64,000 nt of DNA from Fibrobacter sp. (GTDB lineage Bacteria > Fibrobacterota > Fibrobacteria > Fibrobacterales > Fibrobacteraceae), in contig JAKSIB010000004.1 in assembly GCA_024399065.1 (NCBI GenBank), positions 62,001 to 126,000 of the forward strand. The letters are read 5' to 3'. Shown here one piece after another: positions 50,003 through 58,773 of this stretch. How positions within the stretch are numbered: the stretch's first letter is position 1; each line of letters starts with the position of its first letter. The notes beneath the pieces were generated by a model. The model saw only the letters and a list, made by a program, of their open reading frames with translations. It did not search any database and had not been told where the DNA came from. A program made the position numbers and the translations under genes.

Positions 50003-51724
50003 ATGCCCGCTGTGGACATGAAACTGGCTGTACTCACTCTTCTCGGTTGTCTTGCACTTTTGATGTACGGTATGAAGACCATGTCCGAAGGTCTTCAAAA
50101 GCTCACCGGTAACACTCTGCGCACCATGCTGGGTACCATGACTAAACACCGCGTAATGGGTGTGGCTACTGGTACCGCCGTGACTGCGACTATCCAGTCT
50201 TCTACCGCTACCACCGTACTTACTGTAAGTTTCGTTAATGCTGGTCTGCTCACATTGAAGCAGGCCATTTCTATTATCATGGGCGCCAACATCGGTACCA
50301 CCATCTCCGGATGGATCATGGTGCTGGGCTTCAAGTTCGACATGCTCTACTTGGTGTACCCCTGCTTCGTGCTGGGCATCATCACCAGCTACTTCAAGAA
50401 GAACAGCTCCAAGAGCTTCAGCGAATTCCTGTTCGGTCTCGCCTTCATGCTGTTTGCCATCACTACCCTCCGCAACACCGGCGCCTCCATGCACCTGGGC
50501 GAAATCCCCGCCGTGCAGAACTTTGTGGCTGCCTGCGGTAACTGGGGCTTTGCAAGCACCCTGCTGTTCCTTTTGATCGGTAGCGTCCTCACCATGTGTG
50601 TGCAGTCCTCTGCTGCGGTCATGGCGATCACCCTCATCCTCTGCTCCAGCGGCGCCCTCGAAATCTACCAGGGTATCGCTCTCGTGATGGGTGAAAACAT
50701 CGGTACTACAGTGACTTCCAACGTGGTGGCTTTGAGCGCTTCTACCCAGGCTCGCCGCGCAGCCCTTGCCCACATGCTCTTCAACCTCTTCGGCGTGGTG
50801 TGGGTCCTCTGCGTGTTCCATCCTTTCATCAACATGGTCTGCGGCATCGTGGGCTTCGACCCCAATGTCAAGCCCACCACTCCCGAAGAAGTCAAGGCTG
50901 CCCAGGATGGCGTCACCTTCGCCGTGGCCGGCTTCCACACCATGTTCAACGTGGTGAACGTGCTGATCCTCATCTGGTTCATCAAGCCCATGGAAACCGT
51001 CATCTGCAAGATCATCAAGGACAAGCCCGAAGACGATGAATTCCGCCTCAAGTTCATTTCCGGCGGCATCCTCAGCACTGCAGAACTTTCCATCTTTGAA
51101 GCCCGCAAGGAAATTGTGCTCTTCGGCGAACGTTGCAAGAAGATGTTCAACATGGTGCCGGACCTGCTGACTACTAAGGATGAAAACGAGTTCACCAAGA
51201 TCTTCAGCCGCATCGAGAAGTACGAAGGCATCAGCGACAGCATGGAAGTAGAAATCGCCAAGTACCTGAACGAAGTCAGCGAAGGCCGCCTCTCTCCCGA
51301 AAGTAAGGGCACCATCCGTTCCATGCTCCGTGAAATTTCTGAAATGGAAAGTATCGGCGACGCCTGCTACAACATGGCCCGCGCCATTAACCACAAGTTC
51401 CGCAGCAAGGACGACTTCACCGACGAACAGTACGCCCACATCAACCACATGGTGGAACTCTGCAATACTGCACTGGACTACATGATCGAAGTTGAAGAAG
51501 GCAAGCCCGGTGCAGACTACAACCGTTCCCGCAACGTGGAAAACGAAATCAACAACTACCGCAAGAGCCTGAAGGAACGTAACGTTGTCGACATCAACGA
51601 CAAGAAGTACGACTACCAGATGTCTGTGCACTACATGGACGTGATCAACGCTTGCGAACACCTGGGCGACTACGTGATCAACGTGGTGGAAGCCCGCACC
51701 AACAGCAAGAAGCGCATTGTCTAA
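50003..51724 (+). CDS. Na+/phosphate cotransporter (NptA/PNaS family) with PhoU-like domain
   Basis: A 573-residue membrane protein that imports phosphate with Na+. The two inverted repeats each hold a QSS motif: TATIQSSTATTVLTVSFVNAG near residue 60 and TMCVQSSAAVMAITLILC near 200, with GANIGTT and GENIGTT. The helices end near residue 345, and the cytoplasmic part from about 370 to 573 is PhoU-like helical (ERCKKMFNMVPDLL, CNTALDYMIEVEEG). The ATG follows AAAGGAAAAATACT. Its last 8 bases overlap the next gene. Confidence 0.93.
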   Translation: MPAVDMKLAVLTLLGCLALLMYGMKTMSEGLQKLTGNTLRTMLGTMTKHRVMGVATGTAVTATIQSSTATTVLTVSFVNAGLLTLKQAISIIMGANIGTTISGWIMVLGFKFDMLYLVYPCFVLGIITSYFKKNSSKSFSEFLFGLAFMLFAITTLRNTGASMHLGEIPAVQNFVAACGNWGFASTLLFLLIGSVLTMCVQSSAAVMAITLILCSSGALEIYQGIALVMGENIGTTVTSNVVALSASTQARRAALAHMLFNLFGVVWVLCVFHPFINMVCGIVGFDPNVKPTTPEEVKAAQDGVTFAVAGFHTMFNVVNVLILIWFIKPMETVICKIIKDKPEDDEFRLKFISGGILSTAELSIFEARKEIVLFGERCKKMFNMVPDLLTTKDENEFTKIFSRIEKYEGISDSMEVEIAKYLNEVSEGRLSPESKGTIRSMLREISEMESIGDACYNMARAINHKFRSKDDFTDEQYAHINHMVELCNTALDYMIEVEEGKPGADYNRSRNVENEINNYRKSLKERNVVDINDKKYDYQMSVHYMDVINACEHLGDYVINVVEARTNSKKRIV

Positions 51725-54536
51725 ACAGCCTACAATCGCGACGCTTGGGAAATTGATTCTCCCGATGCTCGCGGTTGCCGCGGCGGTTTCTCTTGTTGCT
51801 TGCGACACAAATAAATCCAACGGTCCGGACCTTAGCCGTTATCCCCTGGAAAAATTGGACGGATTTATTTTCGTCCAGTCGTCCGGCGATTCCACGGTCC
51901 TTGGCACCAACGATTCCCTGGCGAAGCCTAGTGAACGCCCCCTGATGAAGGTGGCGTTCGATTACGATTTCTGGCTTGGCGAACATGAGGTGACCTGCGG
52001 CGAGTATGCCGAACTTATGGACGTTTCCTGCGAAGAGAAGGACCTGCCCGTAGTTGACGTTACGTACTTTGACGCTGTCTACTTTGCAAATGCCAAGAGC
52101 CGTAAGGCGGGGCTGGATACGGCCTATTTCTACAACAAGGCGACTTTCGATGGAGACGGCCACTGCACGAATCTGGAAGGGCTTTCCCTGATTACCCAGG
52201 CGAAGGGATTCCGTTTGCCCACAGAAGCGGAATGGGTGTATGCGGCGTCCAAGTCCTGGAACCCGAAGGATTCCTGGAACAGCGAGAATTCTGACTACAA
52301 GGCCCACGAAGTTTGCAGTAAGCGATCCAAGTCCGAGGGGTTCTGCGACCTTGCGGGAAACGTTCTTGAATGGACAAACGACCTGCTGGGCTTTTACAAG
52401 GATACGACCATCATGAACTATGCCGGGGCGCCTGACGTGGGCTTCCGCGGGGAGCGGGTGGTGAAGGGCGGAAGCTTCAGGAATGCGCCCGAGGCGATTA
52501 CGCTTGTGAGCCGCGGTGACGTGTACGCGGTTGTCTCCGGGACCAGGACGGCGTACGTGGGCTTCCGCCTGGCCTATGGCGCCATTTCCGAGGCTACGTG
52601 GTTTTCGCAGGACGGCAGCGCAAACGAGTCCCGCGCCATTGTACTTGCCACCACCCAGAAGATGCGGAACAAGACAGGCACCTACAGGAACAAGCTTGTA
52701 TTCCGCAACGACATGACGGGGAACTTGGCCTACGTAGACTTTAGCTTTGGCGGGCAGTTGACCGCGGTGGAAATCGCGGATACCATTGACGCCTACCATC
52801 CGGATATTTCTCCCGACGGCTCCAAGGTCGCCTTCTGCACTGGCCGCGAAGGCCTCTCGCAAAAATCCAGCTTGTACGTTCGCAATCTGGACGCCTCGGG
52901 CAGCGGCCTTGTGAAGCTTGACGTGGAAAGCGCGGCGATTCCCCGCTGGCGCGTCACCGACGCCGGCGACACCGTAATCGTGTACGTCACCAACGCCGGC
53001 GACAACTCCGACGCCGCCTCGTTCCTCTCACAAAGCACCTGGCAAGTGTCTTTCGCAGGAGGCAAGTTCGGGGCGACTCAGAAACTTTTCGATGGCGCCT
53101 ACCACGGCGGCGTCAGCGCAGACAACAGCCTCGCCGTGACAGGCTCCACCAGACTCCGCGCCCGCATTTCCCGCGACGCAACTCCGAAATCCGGTGCGTC
53201 CGTCTTGGATACTGTCTGGTACAACGGCGAACAGGCCTGCAACGTCTCCCTCGTCAAGGACGGTTCCAAGCGCTCCCTGTTCCTGGATTTCGCATCCGCC
53301 TCGGGCCGCGAGTTCGTAGGCTCCAAGTACCGCGTGCACGAACGCGTCTTCGTCGCAGATTCCAATGGCAAACTCCTGCAGTCCATGGCGGCCCCCGAAG
53401 GCTATTCCTTCGACCACACCGAATGGGCCCTGGGCGGCGCATCATCTTTAGCAGCATCCCTGGGCGGCGCATCATCTTTAGCGGCGTCCTCAATGGCGGT
53501 TGCCGCCCTTGCCAACGGCAGCGGGGCCCACGCCAAAATCGTCCTGCTGGACTTCGCCGACAGCAGCGTCACGGAACTCACCATGGGGGAGGAACTGTGG
53601 CATCCTTGCCTTTGGTCCGCCGCACCCTTCCTCCAGAGCGCAGATGAAACCCTGGACCTGGACAGCGCCGGCGTCTACCTCTCTGAAAATCACGACGAGT
53701 ACAAGGCCGTGTTCCGCATCCGAATGGAAACCTACTGGAAGCACCTCGACGACACCAAGGTGCTCGTTACCGGAAGTTCCCGCGCGAAGGCGGGTGTCGA
53801 TCCGGACATGTTCCCTGAATGGAAAATGCTGAACATCGCCGTTACAGGCGTAGACGCCAACCGCGACCTGTCCATTCTCGAAAACTACGTGATGAACCAT
53901 GCCGACTCCCTGGACGCAATCGTTCTATCCATCGATCTCGACGGCTGGCGAGGTGAACCCGATTTCTGGACCATGATCAAGAACGGCGCTCCCGGCTACA
54001 TCTACGACGAAAACCATGGGTTCTGGGCTGACTCCATACCGGCGAACTTCCTGAGGGCGGTCAGCGAATCTTTCCCCGCCGAAGCCTACGTGTCCAACCA
54101 GTTCACGGAACGCGGCGGAAGCTCCATGCCCGCGAGAAGCTGGGACTCCGAAGGCGTCCAGTTCTATTTCGACTCCACCTTCACCGATGCCGAAAACAAG
54201 TCCCTGGATTCCTACCTAGGCCGCCTTGTGGCCCTTGCAGACCAGGCCGCAGAAAAGAAAATCTACCTTATCGGAATTCTGTTCCCCCAGTCCCCGCGGT
54301 ACAAGAACACCGGAAGCCTCGGCATCTGCGGAATGCAGCGTAGCGAGGCTGCAGAAAAAATCGCCTGGCTGGATTCTGTAGCCCAGGAAAAACCTTACTT
54401 TGTATTTGTTGATGAAAACAAGATGGGTGACCACGACTACACCGACGAAATGGCCTACAACATGGACCACCTATCTCCCGCCGGGGCCGCGCAGCTTACC
54501 ACCCGCCTGGACTCCCTGCTGAAAACCTTGAAATAG
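51717..54536 (+). CDS. Second Fibrobacter paralogous lipoprotein (TIGR02171-like)
   Basis: A 939-residue paralog of the protein at 8934. Lipobox LVAC follows AVAAAVSLV. Residues 45-280 are the FGE-sulfatase-like domain (FRLPTEAEWVYAASKSW, CDLAGNVLEWTNDL, VVKGGSFRNAPEA). The beta-propeller part has DISPDGSKVAFCTGREG and GGVSADNSLAVTGS. The SGNH-like end has VLVTGSSRAKAGVDPD and NMDHLSPAGA. A 10-residue segment LGGASSLAAS is duplicated in tandem in the middle. The start is TTG at 51717, overlapping the transporter gene; ATG at 51765 is an alternative with a shorter signal. Function unknown. Confidence 0.78.
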   Translation: MSKQPTIATLGKLILPMLAVAAAVSLVACDTNKSNGPDLSRYPLEKLDGFIFVQSSGDSTVLGTNDSLAKPSERPLMKVAFDYDFWLGEHEVTCGEYAELMDVSCEEKDLPVVDVTYFDAVYFANAKSRKAGLDTAYFYNKATFDGDGHCTNLEGLSLITQAKGFRLPTEAEWVYAASKSWNPKDSWNSENSDYKAHEVCSKRSKSEGFCDLAGNVLEWTNDLLGFYKDTTIMNYAGAPDVGFRGERVVKGGSFRNAPEAITLVSRGDVYAVVSGTRTAYVGFRLAYGAISEATWFSQDGSANESRAIVLATTQKMRNKTGTYRNKLVFRNDMTGNLAYVDFSFGGQLTAVEIADTIDAYHPDISPDGSKVAFCTGREGLSQKSSLYVRNLDASGSGLVKLDVESAAIPRWRVTDAGDTVIVYVTNAGDNSDAASFLSQSTWQVSFAGGKFGATQKLFDGAYHGGVSADNSLAVTGSTRLRARISRDATPKSGASVLDTVWYNGEQACNVSLVKDGSKRSLFLDFASASGREFVGSKYRVHERVFVADSNGKLLQSMAAPEGYSFDHTEWALGGASSLAASLGGASSLAASSMAVAALANGSGAHAKIVLLDFADSSVTELTMGEELWHPCLWSAAPFLQSADETLDLDSAGVYLSENHDEYKAVFRIRMETYWKHLDDTKVLVTGSSRAKAGVDPDMFPEWKMLNIAVTGVDANRDLSILENYVMNHADSLDAIVLSIDLDGWRGEPDFWTMIKNGAPGYIYDENHGFWADSIPANFLRAVSESFPAEAYVSNQFTERGGSSMPARSWDSEGVQFYFDSTFTDAENKSLDSYLGRLVALADQAAEKKIYLIGILFPQSPRYKNTGSLGICGMQRSEAAEKIAWLDSVAQEKPYFVFVDENKMGDHDYTDEMAYNMDHLSPAGAAQLTTRLDSLLKTLK

Positions 54537-54716
54537 GGCCCTTCTGCGCGAATATCTCAAATCAAAAAAAAGTTTAACATTTCTTTGTCTGCAAAAAAAT
54601 CTTGTAATAGGCTATATTTTCCCCTGGCCCGAAAAGGGCCGGTTGTTCCTGGCTAGGTCACGGTGTATTGGATGGATTTATAGGCCGCAAGCGGGAACGG
54701 AATCTAGGAGTATAAT

Positions 54717-55547
54717 ATGAGAAAGCTTAACTTTGGCGAACAGGCTCTCGTTAGCAAGCTGATCGCAAATTCCGCAGACGCTACTGCAAACTTCCCCATC
54801 AAGGCACTGGAATCCGCTTTCCAGGATAACAAGGTCACCTTCCATAACGACGAAGTACCTTATTTCAATTTCTATGTGAACGAAGGCAAGGAAGAAACCG
54901 TCAAGGAAAACTCCAAGCGCTTCATCAACAAGATCCTTGAAGCCATCTCCCTGGTGGACACCCTCAAGGCCGAAGGCCTCGTTGTCGAACTGGTTTCCGA
55001 CAAGGAAAAGGGCATTACCTTCGGCGACGACGTCGCCTACGTTTCCGCCGGCCTTGTGGAAGTGCGCGTGTTCATCGAAGCTGGCCTCATCGCTGAAAAG
55101 CTGGTCGCCTTCGTGAACAACTCCGTGTACGTTACCGAAAGCCTCAAGGAACTCCAGGCTAACGAATTCAAGACCTTCGAAGACAACATGCTGGAAGAAG
55201 CCAAGAAGCAGACCAAGAAGACCGGCAAGGCCGTTCTCCTCGCATTCTTCGCTGTAGTCATCGCCATCGCAGGCGTGGTCCTTTCCTCCGGCGTTCTCGG
55301 CGGCAAGAAGTCCGACGCCGGCGACTGCCCCATGAAGCAGTCCATGGAAGCAATCCAGACCTCTATCGAAGGCAAGATCCTCCCGGCAATTACCGAAGTC
55401 AAGACCGAAGTCACTGGCGTCAAGGATGCAGTCAACAACCTGGATGCAGAACCGGTGAACCTGTCTGAACTTCAGAAGGATTCCGAAGAAGCCGCCCCCA
55501 AGAAGGACGATTCCAAGAAGAAGTCCAAGAAGCGCAAGCGCAAGTAG
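54717..55547 (+). CDS. Single-pass membrane protein of unknown function
   Basis: A 276-residue protein with an N-terminal soluble domain (about 1-165, alpha/beta, FGEQALVSKLIANSADAT), one transmembrane helix at about 175-195 (AVLLAFFAVVIAIAGVVL), a short external part with CPMKQSMEA, and a Lys-rich tail ending KKKSKKRKRK. No signal peptide, so the first domain is probably cytoplasmic. GGAG lies 8 bases before the ATG, and TATATT near 54614 with a GGCCC-GAAAA-GGGCC hairpin forms a leader. I recognise no family. Confidence 0.55.
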   Translation: MRKLNFGEQALVSKLIANSADATANFPIKALESAFQDNKVTFHNDEVPYFNFYVNEGKEETVKENSKRFINKILEAISLVDTLKAEGLVVELVSDKEKGITFGDDVAYVSAGLVEVRVFIEAGLIAEKLVAFVNNSVYVTESLKELQANEFKTFEDNMLEEAKKQTKKTGKAVLLAFFAVVIAIAGVVLSSGVLGGKKSDAGDCPMKQSMEAIQTSIEGKILPAITEVKTEVTGVKDAVNNLDAEPVNLSELQKDSEEAAPKKDDSKKKSKKRKRK

Positions 55548-55557
55548 TCCGCTCCCT

Positions 55558-55632
55558 CGGTCATCCTGGAGCGAAGCGATAGGATCCAAAGCATAAAAGA
55601 AACCCGACGTCCAAGCGGCCGCCGGGATTTTT
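55558..55632 (+). repeat. REP plus terminator unit 1
   Basis: GTCATCCTGGAGCGAAGCG then ATAGGATCCAAAGCATAAAAG, followed by the hairpin CCCGACGTCCAAGCGGCCGCCGGG and TTTTTAT. The whole unit recurs at 56272 and 58155. Confidence 0.75.
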
Positions 55633-55673
55633 ATATATATTTCAAACAAAATCTCACCTGGTTAGGAGTTTAT

Positions 55674-56201
55674 ATGAGCATTCTGAAAAATCACTGGCGC
55701 AAGCTTGTCGTAGCAGCCTTTGCCACTCTCTGGACATCCTGTAACGACGATTCCCCCTCCAAACCCGTTGTCAACGATCCCGATTCCGATACCCAGGTGA
55801 CCAGCTCCAGCAGCGAACCTGAATCCAGCAGTTCCGAGGAAGACACCGACACAATTCCGAAATATGACGACTCGTGGGAACGGTGGGAAACCCTCTACGG
55901 CATTCCCGATCCGACATCTTCCAGCGCCGCCAATGAAGGTGTAATCCCCGAATGCGTAGCCACCGTGCGAGAGAAACATGAGTATCCCGCCTGCGACGGT
56001 GAATTCTGCCCTGAATACGGCGCCATGATCGTGGAAGAAAGAGTCTGCGAATGTGACGACGGCAATACGTACACCTATACCGAATACATGGAAAAGTTCG
56101 GTGTATCCGCCATGTACGTGGCGAACCATTGCGTCGCCAACAAAACGACTGACAAAGACCCCGCCGACGACAAGCCCGTCGTAGAACCCGCCGAAGAATA
56201 A
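55674..56201 (+). CDS. Lipoprotein with Ser-rich linker, unknown function
   Basis: A 175-residue exported lipoprotein with signal and lipobox WTSC (C23). A Ser/Glu linker (SSSSEPESSSSEED) separates it from a small globular domain (about 65-160) with six cysteines including PECVATVREKHEYPACDGEFC and RVCECDD. These probably form disulfides outside the cell. The C-terminal 15 residues are acidic. I see no family. TTAGGAG precedes the ATG. Confidence 0.6.
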   Translation: MSILKNHWRKLVVAAFATLWTSCNDDSPSKPVVNDPDSDTQVTSSSSEPESSSSEEDTDTIPKYDDSWERWETLYGIPDPTSSSAANEGVIPECVATVREKHEYPACDGEFCPEYGAMIVEERVCECDDGNTYTYTEYMEKFGVSAMYVANHCVANKTTDKDPADDKPVVEPAEE

Positions 56202-56209
56202 ACCTACTT

Positions 56210-56348
56210 CGTCATCCTGGATTCTATCGTTCGCGATGCTCACTCCAGAATGACATCATTAACGCGACATTGTCATCCTGGAGCGAAGCGATAGGATCCA
56301 AAGCATTAAAGAAATCCCGACGGCCAAGCGGCCGCCGGGAAATTTTTT
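56210..56348 (+). repeat. Two REP palindromes plus terminator unit 2
   Basis: 56213-56252 is a GTCATCCTGGATTCTATCG...CTCCAGAATGAC unit; 56272-56346 repeats the REP plus hairpin unit, ending in CCGCCGGGAAATTTTTTTT. The remaining gap to 56669 holds the next gene's promoter and leader. Confidence 0.75.
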
Positions 56349-56467
56349 TTGCGCAGTTTTTTCGTGCGAATTTTGGGCTGTATGACAAACGCATACGTTT
56401 GTATATCAAGTGTTGCAACAGAGTGTTTTACTTCAAAAACTTTCTAAAAAAGATTGAATACAAACTC

Positions 56468-56669
56468 TTGGATTGCCAAAAGACAAGGGCTATATTTGCG
56501 CACGGGGAAAAATTAGCTGGGGGTAGGGGCTGCTAGGAGGCTTCCATTCACATGCTGGTTTAAAAGTCCTTGTGTTACAAGAGACATCCTTGCGTACTGC
56601 GAGTGCAGTGCGGCTTTCAAGTTATACCCTTTTCACCTTTATGAAAAGGCTTGTGGAGAAGAAAAGAAC
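56468..56669 (+). promoter_or_regulatory. Promoter and long leader of the 56670 gene
   Basis: TTGGAT (56468-56473) and TATATT (56491-56496) are 17 bases apart, a good sigma-70-type promoter. The predicted start near 56503 leaves a leader of about 165 bases with a hairpin ACTGC-GAGT-GCAGT near 56596 and another in CTTTTCACCTTTATGAAAAG near 56628. A regulatory role is possible but no known riboswitch is recognised. Confidence 0.5.
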
Positions 56670-58118
56670 ATGAAGAAAATCCTATTGCTTGCACTTATGG
56701 TACTTGCGTCCATGGGCTTTGCTGCAGATAAGTTCCAGGTTGTTGGCCGCAACTATTTTGGTAGCACATTTGAACCTAGATTCTATATAAAGAATGTCAG
56801 CGGACGCACTGTTAATGGTTTCAAAATTTATGCATATTACGCTGCTCTTGATTACTCCGTTGAACCGGAACTTGATGGAAGCTACGAGATTAAAGACGAT
56901 CCTGCCAAAAAAGATTATAAACATGACTTGGAAGGTCGCGTTCACAAGGTTCGCTTAATTTTCGATAATACGGTTCTCAAGAATGGGGAAGAGTATCATC
57001 CCAATACAGATAATAGATTCTTTGTCATTAGAACAAAGGCTGGTCAAAAAAAGACGACCACGTGGCATGAATTTCCTGAAAGCCGTACGAGCATGAAAAA
57101 TATTGTGATTGAAGATTTGAATGGAAACATCCTGTATGGTGAACATCCCGATATGAATAAAAAGCGAGTTGCTATGCTTAATAGCTTGATCAGCTGCCCT
57201 AGTGGAAATGCTTATGATGGAGTTATTCATATTGATGCTGAAAATACGCGCAGCGATTCAAAGTTTGATAAAGGTGATAAGCATCCGATTGGTGTAGTCG
57301 TCAATAATGGCGACGTCAATTTTTATTACTGCGCAGAATCTTATTCGAAACTTCCCGGTGCAAAATTCAATTATGCTGTGATTAGCCTTGATGATGCTTG
57401 CCCGGTAAATAGCTATCGTGTCAAGCGTCACCACGATGCCGATGATTCCAAGCCGAATAACTATACAAATGGTATTGACTGGGCTAATAGCTTTGGCAAG
57501 GATGTTGATCTTTACTTCTGCTTTGTTCCTGCAGCATCTAACGCTCAAGTAGATTACCCTGTGGACAAGAAGTATGGCCTTTTTGCCAATTATGAATCTG
57601 ACAACATTATCTTTAGCCGACTCAAGGTTGATGATGAAGACTGGAGTAACGGAAATTCCTGGTGGTATTCAACTGCGGCTGAAAAGTATAAGAGCGATAT
57701 CAAGAAAATTATGGATGGCAGCGACAACACCTACTACCGCCTTGTAAAATGGGAAAATGCATCTGCAGCAAAGGCTGTTGCAAAGAACGTCGTTGTTTCT
57801 GCAGAACAGTCTAGCAATGTGAACGTCCCGGCTGCAGCAAAGCCTGTTGCAACCGCCGCTGCAAAGCCTGTTGCAATCGCCGCTGCAATCAAGGGCCTTA
57901 CCCGCGAAGCATTGAGTGTTGAACTGAAGACCGCTGGCGACGTTGAAGTCTCCCTCGTGGGCATCAACGGCAAAGTGTTTGCAAAGTTCTCCGCACAGAA
58001 CCTCCAGCGCGGTATCAACAATATCAACTGGAATTCCACAAACGTTCCCGCAGGCCACTACATCGTTAGCGTCAAGCACAACGGCATGATCTCCGGCAAG
58101 AACGTTCTGCTGAAGTAA
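56670..58118 (+). CDS. Secreted beta-rich protein with sorting-like C-terminus
   Basis: A 482-residue exported protein with signal MKKILLLALMVLASMGFA. The N-terminal part (about 20-120) has FGSTFEPRFYIKNVSGRTV followed by FKIYAYYAAL, which loosely resembles family 3 carbohydrate-binding modules. The middle (150-370) has several Cys and a Trp/Tyr-rich stretch (SNGNSWWYST). An Ala/Pro/Lys linker with repeats AAAKPVA follows. The last 70 residues (VEVSLVGINGKVFAKFS, PAGHYIVSVKHNG) resemble a type IX sorting domain. The role may be adhesion to plant fibre; that is an inference. Confidence 0.65.
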   Translation: MKKILLLALMVLASMGFAADKFQVVGRNYFGSTFEPRFYIKNVSGRTVNGFKIYAYYAALDYSVEPELDGSYEIKDDPAKKDYKHDLEGRVHKVRLIFDNTVLKNGEEYHPNTDNRFFVIRTKAGQKKTTTWHEFPESRTSMKNIVIEDLNGNILYGEHPDMNKKRVAMLNSLISCPSGNAYDGVIHIDAENTRSDSKFDKGDKHPIGVVVNNGDVNFYYCAESYSKLPGAKFNYAVISLDDACPVNSYRVKRHHDADDSKPNNYTNGIDWANSFGKDVDLYFCFVPAASNAQVDYPVDKKYGLFANYESDNIIFSRLKVDDEDWSNGNSWWYSTAAEKYKSDIKKIMDGSDNTYYRLVKWENASAAKAVAKNVVVSAEQSSNVNVPAAAKPVATAAAKPVAIAAAIKGLTREALSVELKTAGDVEVSLVGINGKVFAKFSAQNLQRGINNINWNSTNVPAGHYIVSVKHNGMISGKNVLLK

Positions 58119-58127
58119 CGTAACTTG

Positions 58128-58228
58128 TCATCGCGAGGGGCGCAGCCCTACTTCGTCATCCTGGAGCGAAGCGATAGGATCCAAAGCATAAAAGAAATCC
58201 CGACGGCCAAGCGGCCGCCGGGATTGTT
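58128..58228. repeat. REP pair plus terminator unit 3
   Basis: TCATCGCGAGGGGCGCAGCCC, then TCATCCTGGAGCGAAGCG and ATAGGATCCAAAGCA, then the hairpin CCCGACGGCCAAGCGGCCGCCGGG. Lies between convergent genes. Confidence 0.75.
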
Positions 58229-58254
58229 ACTATAAGGAAGAATCAAAAAACGAC

Positions 58255-58758
58255 TTAGACCTTGAGGCTCTTGAGCTGTGCGGCAACGAACTTGTCACCA
58301 ACCTTGGTAACGACGGCTGCAGTCAGCTTGGAGGTGGTAACGATCTTGTTCTTGTTGGCGTAGGCGAGCAATTCAGTGTTGAACTTGACTGCGAAAGCTG
58401 AGTCTTCCAAGAGGCTGATTTCTGCAAGAATCTTCTGGTTGTTGGCGATAACAGTCTTGTTCTTTGTTCTGAAGGTATTCATTTTGCTGTCGAAAGTCTC
58501 CATGAAATCGCGGAGGACGGGGATGCCTGCGGTTTCGTTGGGGAAATTCTTGCCGAGAACTACGATTTCTTCGAAATGCTTCTTGAGTTCAGCGAGGGTA
58601 ACGTCGCCTGCGGTGGAACCCGGACGGATGAGTTTCTTTCTCAGGACAGCAATGCGCTTGTCGCGGTAGCTGAGAAACAAGGATGTTGCGCGCTTCTGCA
58701 TTGCAGGGGAAAATTCCTTCTTTTCTGCGAGAAGCTTAATGGAAGTATTTGTAGCCAT
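58255..58758 (-). CDS. Helical Cys-free protein downstream of a radical SAM gene
   Basis: A 167-residue soluble protein of mostly helical, Lys-rich composition with no cysteine, no signal and no transmembrane helix. It opens MATNTSIKLLAEKKEFSPAM and ends FVAAQLKSLKV. Its ATG lies 15 bases after the radical SAM stop, with GGAG in GGAGATAAATCC before it, so the two are one operon. It could be the substrate or a chaperone of that enzyme, or an unrelated structural protein. I recognise no family. Confidence 0.6.
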   Translation of the reverse strand: MATNTSIKLLAEKKEFSPAMQKRATSLFLSYRDKRIAVLRKKLIRPGSTAGDVTLAELKKHFEEIVVLGKNFPNETAGIPVLRDFMETFDSKMNTFRTKNKTVIANNQKILAEISLLEDSAFAVKFNTELLAYANKNKIVTTSKLTAAVVTKVGDKFVAAQLKSLKV

Positions 58759-58773
58759 TGGATTTATCTCCTT

